Part shown: in pieces, positions 48,571-54,859 of the stretch | How the letters are laid out: the number at the start of each line of letters is the position of its first letter | Numbering within the stretch: position 1 is the first letter of the stretch | Assembly (NCBI GenBank): GCA_017534885.1 | Contig: JAFXVR010000020.1 | Location: 100,018 to 164,017, forward strand | Length of the DNA: 64,000 nt | Reading direction: 5' to 3' | From: Clostridia bacterium | GTDB lineage: Bacteria > Bacillota > Clostridia > Christensenellales > Aristaeellaceae | Made by a program: the position numbers and the translations under genes | The notes under the pieces: model-generated | What the model saw: only the letters and a program-made list of their open reading frames with translations | What the model was told of the DNA's origin: nothing | The model's database searches: none

Positions 48571-50853
48571 ATGATACGCAGCATCATCAAGCGCGATGGA
48601 CGCCGCGTGCTCTATGACCAGAACAAAATCGCGTCGGCTGTGCTCCGGGCGATGGAGGCGGCCCGGGAGGGTGACGCGGAAGCCGCGGCCCGGGTGGCCA
48701 ACGCGGTGGAGGGCGAGATTGAGGCCATGTTCCCCGCCCAGTCCCCCAATATCGAGGCCATTCAGGACTGCGTCGAACATCAGCTGATGAACTTCGGCTA
48801 CAACGCCACCGCCAAGGCCTACATCCTGTACCGGGCCAACCGCACCTACGCCAGGGACGCCAACACCACCCTGATGCGCACCATCAACGAGATCACCCAG
48901 GCGGACGCCATCGCCAGCGATCTCAAGCGGGACAACGCCAATATCGACGGCAACACCGCCATGGGCAGCATGCTGCAAATCGGTTCCGCCGGCGCGAAGG
49001 CCTATAACGAAATGTACCTGCTCCGCCCGGAGCACGCCAAGGCCTTCCGGGAGGGCGATATCTATATCCACGATTTCGACTTCTACCACATGACCACCAC
49101 CTGCACCCAGATCGACATCCTGAGTCTGTTCCACGGCGGCTTTTCCACCGGCCACGGCTACCTGCGGGAGCCCCAGAGCATCCAGAGCTACGCGGCCCTC
49201 GCGGCCATCGCCATTCAGTCCAACCAGAACGACCAGCACGGCGGCCAGTCCATCCCCAACTTCGACTACGCCATGGCGGAGGGTGTGGCCAAGACCTACC
49301 ACAAGGCCTTCTACCGGGCGCTGACCGACGTGATCGAGGATCAGCTGGATCTGGACGACGCCTCCGACGCGGTGAAGGAAGCCCTGACCGGGGCGGAGCG
49401 CACCGCCGGCGAGCTGGCCAAGCTGGAGAACAAGCCGGGCTTTGACGGCGCCCTGGCCCTGGCGCTCCACAACGCCTTCGGCCTGGAGACCGACAAAGCT
49501 CAGTCCCTCCTGCGCCGCACCCGCAGCCGGGCGTGGAAGCGCACCGACCACGAGACCTTCCAGGCCATGGAGGGCTTCGTGCACAACCTGAACACCATGC
49601 ACTCCCGCGCCGGCGCCCAGACGCCCTTCTCCTCCATCAACTATGGCACCGACATCACCCCCGAGGGCCGGATGGCCATGCGCAATGTGCTGCTGGCGCT
49701 GGACGCGGGCCTGGGCCACGGGGAAACCTGCATCTTCCCCATCCATATCTTCAAGGTCAAGGAAGGCGTGAACTACAACCCGGGCGATCCCAACTATGAC
49801 CTCTTCCGCCTGAGCTGCAAGGTCAGCGCCCGCCGCCTCTTCCCCAATTTCACCTTCCTGGATTCCCCCTACAACCTGCAGTATTACGTGCCCGGCCGTC
49901 CCGAGACCGAGGTGGCCACCATGGGCTGCCGCACGCGGGTCATCGGCAATGTGTACGATCCCACCCGGCAGATCTCTTACTCCCGGGGCAACCTGTCCTT
50001 CACCTCCATCAACCTGCCCCGCATCGCCCTGGAAAGCCATCACGATGAGGCCGCCTTCTTCAAACGCCTGGACGAAATGCTGGAGCTGACGGCCCAGCAG
50101 CTCCTGGACCGCTATGAGATTCAGGCCCAGAAGCACGTCTACAACTTCCCCTTCCTGATGGGCCAGGGCGTGTGGCTGGATTCCGACAAGCTGCACGTGG
50201 CGGACGAGATCCGCGAGGTGCTCAAGCACGGCACCCTGTCCATCGGCTTCATCGGCCTGGCCGAGACGCTGACCGCCCTGTACGGCCATCACCACGGCGA
50301 GAGCGCGGAGATGCAGGAAAAGGGCCTGGCCATCATCCGCCACATGCGGGAATACTGCGACCGCAAGTCCCAGGCCATGAAGATGAACTTCACCCTGCTG
50401 GCCACCCCCGCCGAGGGTCTCTCCGGCAAGTTCATCCGCCAGGATCAGCAGCGCTATGGCAAGATCCCAGGCATTACCGACCGCGAGTACTACACCAACA
50501 GCTTCCACATTCCGGTCTGGTATCCCATCCAGGCCTTTGAGAAGATCCGCCTGGAAGCCCCCTACCACGCCCTGTGCAACGCCGGCCACATCAGCTATGT
50601 GGAGCTGGACGGCGACACCGCCCGCAATGTGGAGGCCTTTGAGCAGGTGGTGCGCTGGATGCACGACTGCCAGATCGGCTACGGCTCCATCAACCATCCC
50701 GTGGACCGCGACCCCGTCTGCGGCTATGTGGGCGTCATCGGCGACGTGTGCCCCCGCTGCGGCCGCCGCGAAGGCCACCGCGTGCCCGAGAGCCGCATTG
50801 AGGAGCTCAAAAAGCTCTACCCGGACGTCGTCGCTTTCCGGGGCATTGAATAA
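48571..50853 (+). CDS. nrdD: Anaerobic ribonucleotide reductase, catalytic body without the glycyl-radical segment
   Basis: 760 residues. Reduces ribonucleoside triphosphates in anaerobic growth. An N-terminal ATP-cone (IIKRDGRRVLYDQNKIASAV) carries allosteric control. Active-site cysteines are expected in MTTTCTQIDI (about residue 177) and ATMGCRTRVIG (about 453). Zinc-binding cysteines follow in DPVCGYVG and GDVCPRCGRREG (about 717-730). Normal NrdD then carries the RxxGY glycyl-radical loop. Here the chain continues with an unrelated acidic tail, ESRIEELKKLYPDVVAFRGI, and stops. The radical segment is a separate gene 35 bases downstream in another frame. GGAGGAAGG precedes the ATG. Confidence 0.95.
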   Translation: MIRSIIKRDGRRVLYDQNKIASAVLRAMEAAREGDAEAAARVANAVEGEIEAMFPAQSPNIEAIQDCVEHQLMNFGYNATAKAYILYRANRTYARDANTTLMRTINEITQADAIASDLKRDNANIDGNTAMGSMLQIGSAGAKAYNEMYLLRPEHAKAFREGDIYIHDFDFYHMTTTCTQIDILSLFHGGFSTGHGYLREPQSIQSYAALAAIAIQSNQNDQHGGQSIPNFDYAMAEGVAKTYHKAFYRALTDVIEDQLDLDDASDAVKEALTGAERTAGELAKLENKPGFDGALALALHNAFGLETDKAQSLLRRTRSRAWKRTDHETFQAMEGFVHNLNTMHSRAGAQTPFSSINYGTDITPEGRMAMRNVLLALDAGLGHGETCIFPIHIFKVKEGVNYNPGDPNYDLFRLSCKVSARRLFPNFTFLDSPYNLQYYVPGRPETEVATMGCRTRVIGNVYDPTRQISYSRGNLSFTSINLPRIALESHHDEAAFFKRLDEMLELTAQQLLDRYEIQAQKHVYNFPFLMGQGVWLDSDKLHVADEIREVLKHGTLSIGFIGLAETLTALYGHHHGESAEMQEKGLAIIRHMREYCDRKSQAMKMNFTLLATPAEGLSGKFIRQDQQRYGKIPGITDREYYTNSFHIPVWYPIQAFEKIRLEAPYHALCNAGHISYVELDGDTARNVEAFEQVVRWMHDCQIGYGSINHPVDRDPVCGYVGVIGDVCPRCGRREGHRVPESRIEELKKLYPDVVAFRGIE

Positions 50854-50888
50854 GCGATCAAACCTATTACAGCAAGGAGGCATTGACA

Positions 50889-51074
50889 ATGGAAGAGAAA
50901 CTGCAGCAGGCCGAGAGTCTTCAGGACAATCAGGACGAAAAGCTGGGCGAGGGCGTGGGCTTTGAGCGCATCCGCCGCATCACCGGCTATCTGGTGGGCA
51001 CCATGGACAAGTGGAACGACGCCAAGCGGGCTGAAGAGCGCGACCGGGTGAAGCACGCGCTGGGCGCCCAGTGA
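50889..51074 (+). CDS. Free-standing glycyl-radical subunit of NrdD
   Basis: 61 residues. Residues 25-56 (FERIRRITGYLVGTMDKW, then NDAKRAEERDRVKH) match the C-terminal glycyl-radical region of class III ribonucleotide reductases; Gly33 in ITGYL would carry the radical. Residues 1-24 (MEEKLQQAESLQDNQDEKLG) are a charged leader with no counterpart in the fused enzyme. AGGAGG stands 8 bases before the ATG at 50889. The TGA overlaps the nrdG GTG start (GTGA), coupling the radical acceptor to its activase. YfiD/GrcA, the autonomous glycyl-radical replacement part for pyruvate formate-lyase, is the closest precedent I know. Confidence 0.88.
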   Translation: MEEKLQQAESLQDNQDEKLGEGVGFERIRRITGYLVGTMDKWNDAKRAEERDRVKHALGAQ

Positions 51075-51583
51075 TCCGTGTGGCGGGCATTGCCCGGGAC
51101 AGCATTGTGGACGGCCCGGGCATCCGCACCACCGTCTTTGTGCAGGGTTGCCCGCACCACTGCCCCGGCTGCCAGAACCCCGAGACCTGGCCCTTTGATG
51201 GCGGCACGGAGATGAGCCCGGAGGCCATCTTTGAGAGCATCCGGCAGAATCCGCTGTGCCGCGGCGTGACCTTCTCCGGCGGCGAGCCCTTCGCCCAGGC
51301 GGAAGCCCTCCTGCCCCTGGCTGACCTGCTGAAGGCCGCCGGGTACGAGCTGGCCTCCTACACGGGCTACACCTTTGAGCGGCTCCTGGGCGGCACGCCC
51401 GGCCAGCGCCAGCTGCTCCAGCGCGTGGACGTGCTGATCGACGGCCCCTTCCTCCTGAGCGAGCGCAGCCTGGATCTGAACTTCCGCGGCAGCCGCAACC
51501 AGCGGGTGCTCAGCGTCCCCCTCAGCCTCGCCGAAGGCCGGGCGATCCCCGAAACCAGTCCCCGCTGGCTGGGCGAATACTGA
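51071..51583 (+). CDS. nrdG: Anaerobic ribonucleotide reductase activating protein (radical SAM)
   Basis: 170 residues. Generates the glycyl radical using S-adenosylmethionine and a [4Fe-4S] cluster. The cluster motif is QGCPHHCPGCQNPETW (CxxxCxxC), with DGPGIRTTVFVQG before it and TFSGGEPFAQ after it. GTG start at 51071 overlaps the stop of the glycyl-radical subunit gene. The C-terminal FRGSRNQRVL is typical. A terminator follows 25 bases after the stop. Confidence 0.96.
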   Translation: MIRVAGIARDSIVDGPGIRTTVFVQGCPHHCPGCQNPETWPFDGGTEMSPEAIFESIRQNPLCRGVTFSGGEPFAQAEALLPLADLLKAAGYELASYTGYTFERLLGGTPGQRQLLQRVDVLIDGPFLLSERSLDLNFRGSRNQRVLSVPLSLAEGRAIPETSPRWLGEY

Positions 51584-51607
51584 ACGCCGCGCATCCCAGT
51601 CATCATA

Positions 51608-51641
51608 CAGAGTGTCCGACTTCCGGGCGCTCTGTTTTATT
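51608..51641 (+). terminator. Intrinsic terminator of the nrd operon
   Basis: CAGAGTGTCCG pairs with CGGGCGCTCTG (11 pairs, two G-U) around a short loop and is followed by TTTTATT. Confidence 0.85.
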
Positions 51642-51809
51642 GCAAAAAGTTTTCATCTGAAACAAATTTGTCATAGATATCAGCGCCGCGTATGCACATC
51701 CTCAACATATGGTAGGCTATCTTCTGCCTCCTCCACAATCCAGGCGCACAAATGTTTGTGTTTTGGATGATTTGTTACAGAATAATGACGAAATCGAGAA
51801 AAATAGGGC

Positions 51810-51838
51810 TTGACTTTGACATTATTTTGTAATATATT
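51810..51838 (+). promoter_or_regulatory. Promoter of the SH3/peptidoglycan-binding protein gene
   Basis: TTGACT (51810-51815) and TATATT (51833-51838) are 17 bp apart in a notably AT-rich stretch (51640-51850). Confidence 0.7.
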
Positions 51839-51872
51839 GAGTCTGAATCGACAGAAGGAGGCGCTGATCGGT

Positions 51873-52853
51873 ATGTGGACAAGGCGACTGAAGCGGTGTA
51901 CGGCCTGGCTGCTTCTGGTGGCCACGCTGGCGCTGGCGCTGCCGGTGACAGCCTTTGCGGCAGACACGATTGGCACAGTCAACTGCAGCTCCCTGAACCT
52001 CCGTTCTGAGGCCTCGACCAACAGCAAGGCCCTCCAGACCCTGTCCAAGGGAACCAAAGTGACGATCAAGGGCACCACCGGCGACTGGTACAAGGTGGTC
52101 TACGGCAAGTACACCGGCTTTGTGATGAAGAAGTACATCACCAAGGGCGGTTCCACCTCAAACAACAATAACAACAATAACAATGGCGGCGACACCATGA
52201 CCCAGCTGCGGCGCATCGGCAAGCCGAGCCCCTGCAAGCCCGGCGACCGGGGCAGCAATGTCACCAAGCTTCAGAAATGCCTGGCTGTGCTGGGCTTCTA
52301 TTCCGGCGCCATCGACGGCGATTACGGCAACGGCACCACCAACGCTGTCAAGAAGTTCCAGAAATCCAGGAAGCTCACCCAGGACGGCGTCGCCGGCAGC
52401 AATACCATCAACGTCATGTTCGGCGGCACTTCCAATAATGACGGCAAAAAAGCCACCGAGCGCCTGGACTGGTTCCACGGCGGCAGCAATGTCATCCCCA
52501 AGGGCGCAACCTTTACCGTCAAGGATGTCCGCACCGGCAAGACCTTCAAGTGCAAGCGCTGGAGCGGCGCCAACCATATGGACTCCGAACCCCTCACCGC
52601 CGACGATACCCGCACCATGAAGTCCATCTATGGCTCCTGGTCCTGGAATCGCCGCCCCATCCTCGTCCTCTATAACGGCCACGTCTATGCCGGCTCCATG
52701 AACGGCATGCCCCACGGAACCACCACCATCAAAAACAATAACTTCGACGGCCACTTCTGTATCCACTTCTATGGCAGCAAAACCCATGGCACCCAGGTCG
52801 TCGACTCCAACCACCAGTCCTGCGTGGCAACAGCGATGAAGTATTCGTGGTGA
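51873..52853 (+). CDS. Secreted SH3b / peptidoglycan-binding protein with an unassigned C-terminal domain
   Basis: 326 residues. Signal peptide (to about residue 28, VTAFAA), then a bacterial SH3 domain (IGTVNCSSLNLRSEAS, TGDWYKVVYGKYTGFVMKKY), an Asn-rich linker of eight consecutive Asn, a PG_binding_1 domain (GSNVTKLQKCLAVLGFYSGA, GNGTTNAVKKFQ), and a C-terminal domain of about 120 residues. The last has LDWFHGG near its start and GHFCIHFYGSKTHG near its end, so a His/Cys-dependent wall enzyme (L,D-transpeptidase-like) is conceivable, but its motif order does not match YkuD. AAGGAGG is 11 bases before the ATG. It ends at repeat B2. Confidence 0.88.
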   Translation: MWTRRLKRCTAWLLLVATLALALPVTAFAADTIGTVNCSSLNLRSEASTNSKALQTLSKGTKVTIKGTTGDWYKVVYGKYTGFVMKKYITKGGSTSNNNNNNNNGGDTMTQLRRIGKPSPCKPGDRGSNVTKLQKCLAVLGFYSGAIDGDYGNGTTNAVKKFQKSRKLTQDGVAGSNTINVMFGGTSNNDGKKATERLDWFHGGSNVIPKGATFTVKDVRTGKTFKCKRWSGANHMDSEPLTADDTRTMKSIYGSWSWNRRPILVLYNGHVYAGSMNGMPHGTTTIKNNNFDGHFCIHFYGSKTHGTQVVDSNHQSCVATAMKYSW

Positions 52854-52858
52854 GCTTC

Positions 52859-52944
52859 TTGGGGGAAAGGAAAAACCCTTTCTTGAAAGAAAGGGTTTTT
52901 CCTTTCCCCCAAACCCCCTTTTCTTTTCCCAAAGAACTTTTACC
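52859..52944 (+). repeat. Repeat family B, copy 2 (25-bp perfect hairpin plus tail)
   Basis: TTGGGGGAAAGG and onward (52859-52883) pairs perfectly over 25 bp with 52888-52912 around the loop TGAA. The tail is ACCCCCTTTTC ending GAACTTTTACC. It begins 5 bases after the stop codon of the preceding gene. Confidence 0.85.
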
Positions 52945-53009
52945 GATGGGGGAAGATGTGTCTTTTGGGGCGGTGCTATTGTCTATTACGATTTCCTTTC
53001 GGAGGGCTT

Positions 53010-53546
53010 ATGGTTATTCTGATTACGGGGGCTTCCCACACGGGGAAAACCTTGCTGGCCCAGCGGCTGCTGGAACGGCTTCACTATCCTTACCTTTCCA
53101 TCGACCATCTGAAGATGGGGCTGATCCGGAGCGGGTATACTTCTCTCACGCCTGCGGACGACGATCAGCTGACGGGCTATCTCTGGCCTGTCGTCCGGTC
53201 TATCATCAAAACAGCCATCGAGAACCGGCAGCACCTCATCGTCGAGGGCTGCTATGTTCCCTATGGCTGGCGGCAGGATTTCGATGCTACTGATCTGCAG
53301 TTCATCCGCTTTGTCTGTCTTGCCATGACGGACGCCTACATCGATGCGCATTACAGCGGCATAGTCCGGCATGCGTCCGACATCGAAGCCCGGCTCGGGG
53401 ACACGGACTGCACGATGGAGGGTCTGAAGGCGGACAACCATGCCTTCATCGCGGGTTTTGGACGCGCAGGTGAGCGCATCGCCCTGATTGACTCAGATTA
53501 TGAGGCGGCCATCCGTGCAGTGCTCAGCAGCTTTGACCCTGCCTGA
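53010..53546 (+). CDS. Small P-loop kinase-like protein
   Basis: 178 residues. Walker A is ITGASHTGKTLLAQRL at the very N-terminus. LSIDHLKMGLIRSGY and HLIVEGCYVPYGW suggest an adenylate-kinase/zeta-toxin-like or nucleoside kinase-like P-loop fold, and RHASDIEARLGD may hold the lid arginines. The substrate is unknown. I chose the ATG at 53010 because GGAGGG precedes it and Walker A begins 6 residues later. No antitoxin-like partner is adjacent. It converges on folT (32 bases apart). Confidence 0.8.
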   Translation: MVILITGASHTGKTLLAQRLLERLHYPYLSIDHLKMGLIRSGYTSLTPADDDQLTGYLWPVVRSIIKTAIENRQHLIVEGCYVPYGWRQDFDATDLQFIRFVCLAMTDAYIDAHYSGIVRHASDIEARLGDTDCTMEGLKADNHAFIAGFGRAGERIALIDSDYEAAIRAVLSSFDPA

Positions 53547-53578
53547 CTCCTGCGGACACGCCTGTTCACCGCCCGTCA

Positions 53579-54592
53579 TCATTTCTCGTTCAGCACCAGT
53601 GTTTCCGTCGTGACCCTGGTCAGGTATTCACTGGCAGCGGCTTTCGATTTGCTCAGACCCCGCAGGCTTTTCAGCAGCGTATCGGCGTCCTCCCCTTCCG
53701 GGATCTCCGCCCGGTAGACGGCCACGGTATAGGTCACCTCATCGGAAAAGGCCTTCGGGTAGGCGCTCTCGATCACGCACACGGTCTCCTCCGGGTTCAG
53801 CTCGGGATGGGCTTCCAGCACGCGCCCGCCCAGGGCTACATTGCGCTCGTACCGCTCCTGCGCCGTGTAGGAGGCGCTCAGGGAGGTATTGTTGTAGTGC
53901 AGCCAGGCGTACCCGCCCACGGCCAGCGCGCCGGTCAGCGCCAGGACAATCAGCAGCGCGGCGGCCCGCTTGGTCAGTTTCAGCCCGTCTCGCACGGACA
54001 CCGCGTAGCCCATGCGCCGGAACACAGGCGCCATGCCGCGGATGATCACAATCAGCACCAGCGCCTCCAGTGGGAAGAGCGCCAGGTTTTTCACAATGCG
54101 CAGCAGGTCGAAGGGCGCGTAGTACTTCCCCATCATCATCTGGTAATACAGCATCATGATGGGCGTGTTCAGCACGATATTGACAAAGAAGTTGATACAG
54201 AAGCGCGCGCCGATGATCCGCCCCGGGGTGATTTCCGCCCTGTACAGGAAGAGCGCGAAGATCACCGATCCGGCGATTTCCACAAAGATGAAGGGGAAGA
54301 AGTAAGGCCCCGTTGGAAAGAGCGCGCAGCCCAGCGTATCGGTGAGGGCCGCCGCGAAGGCCGACAGCACCGGCCCCATGACCATGGCGCCCAGCGCGTT
54401 GACGATGAAGGCCGTGTTGATCCGCAGGTCAGCCGCGATCGGGATGCTGACCTGCTTCATGGCCACCCGCAGGGCGATCATCAGCGCGGCGAAGACCAGC
54501 ATTCTCACGGACTTCATCTCCGCGAGCGCCTGCTTCCAGTAAGCCTTCGAGAAGGGGTGCGGATACAGCGTCCGACGGTTTTCTTCAGTCAA
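53579..54592 (-). CDS. folT: FolT-like ECF substrate-binding membrane protein with extra C-terminal domain
   Basis: 337 residues from TTG at 54592. FolT-type S components bind folate and work with a shared ECF module encoded elsewhere. The family core is clear: ADLRINTAFIVNALGAMVMG, ALTDTLGCALFPTGPYFFPF. About six membrane segments fill residues 30-195. Unusually, a further membrane segment (about 213-232) and a hydrophilic domain of about 105 residues (ESAYPKAFSDEVTYTVAVYR) follow, probably outside the cell. A GTG at 54601 touches GGAGG, so the TTG 8 bases from it is the better start. A THF riboswitch precedes it. Confidence 0.85.
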   Translation of the reverse strand: MTEENRRTLYPHPFSKAYWKQALAEMKSVRMLVFAALMIALRVAMKQVSIPIAADLRINTAFIVNALGAMVMGPVLSAFAAALTDTLGCALFPTGPYFFPFIFVEIAGSVIFALFLYRAEITPGRIIGARFCINFFVNIVLNTPIMMLYYQMMMGKYYAPFDLLRIVKNLALFPLEALVLIVIIRGMAPVFRRMGYAVSVRDGLKLTKRAAALLIVLALTGALAVGGYAWLHYNNTSLSASYTAQERYERNVALGGRVLEAHPELNPEETVCVIESAYPKAFSDEVTYTVAVYRAEIPEGEDADTLLKSLRGLSKSKAAASEYLTRVTTETLVLNEK

Positions 54593-54640
54593 AAAGACCA
54601 CCTCCGTATCACAAAACTGATCCGCAGAGGCAGTCTCAAA

Positions 54641-54740
54641 GCAGCGGGATGCGCCCCAGGCACCGCGCCGGTCTCCCGGCTTCGTCTCATGACAACTCCC
54701 CGTTCATGAGCACTTGACGCGCCTGAGGCTACTCTGCCTG
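54641..54740 (-). promoter_or_regulatory. Tetrahydrofolate (THF) riboswitch
   Basis: Read on the minus strand, the conserved blocks of the class I THF riboswitch occur in order: CAGAGTAG, GCGTCAAGTGCTC, GGGGAGTTGTC, GAGACGAAGCC, GGCGCGGTGCC and GGCGCATCCCGC. The arms GCTCATGA/TCATGAG and GCCGGGAGACCGGC form the two hairpins. It lies between the promoter and folT, 36 bases upstream of the ribosome site. GCAGAG inside the aptamer can pair with CTCTGC at 54612-54617, a possible switching helix. THF riboswitches of Clostridia typically control folate transport or synthesis genes. Confidence 0.9.
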
Positions 54741-54781
54741 TACGGACTTGGGTGACAGGGCGCTCGGGTGCGCCCGGGGAC

Positions 54782-54810
54782 ATTGTAGCACGTTGCCGGT
54801 GGAAGGGCAA
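54782..54810 (-). promoter_or_regulatory. folT promoter
   Basis: On the minus strand TTGCCC (54805-54810) and TACAAT (54782-54787) are 17 bp apart, about 40 bases before the riboswitch. Confidence 0.65.
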
Positions 54811-54859
54811 GAGGTTTGCTCAAGGGAATTGCTTCGGTCGCGCCGGGAACGAGCCGCTT

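Noticed and set aside
48517..50889. Open frame of about 790 codons antisense to nrdD
   Set aside because: NrdD on the plus strand has clear motifs, promoter and ribosome site; the reverse frame is a composition artefact.
50840..50890. A sequencing frameshift as the explanation for the split NrdD
   Set aside because: The small gene has its own AGGAGG, an ATG at proper spacing, a leader absent from fused enzymes, and the body has an added tail; one or two base errors cannot give all of these. Reads should still be checked.
52160..52190. Tandem AAC/AAT repeat as a CRISPR or regulatory repeat
   Set aside because: It is in frame inside the SH3/peptidoglycan-binding gene and encodes a polyasparagine linker.
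53010..53546. Toxin-antitoxin system based on the zeta-toxin-like kinase
   Set aside because: No small antitoxin gene is adjacent, and the P-loop similarity alone does not separate a toxin from a metabolic kinase.
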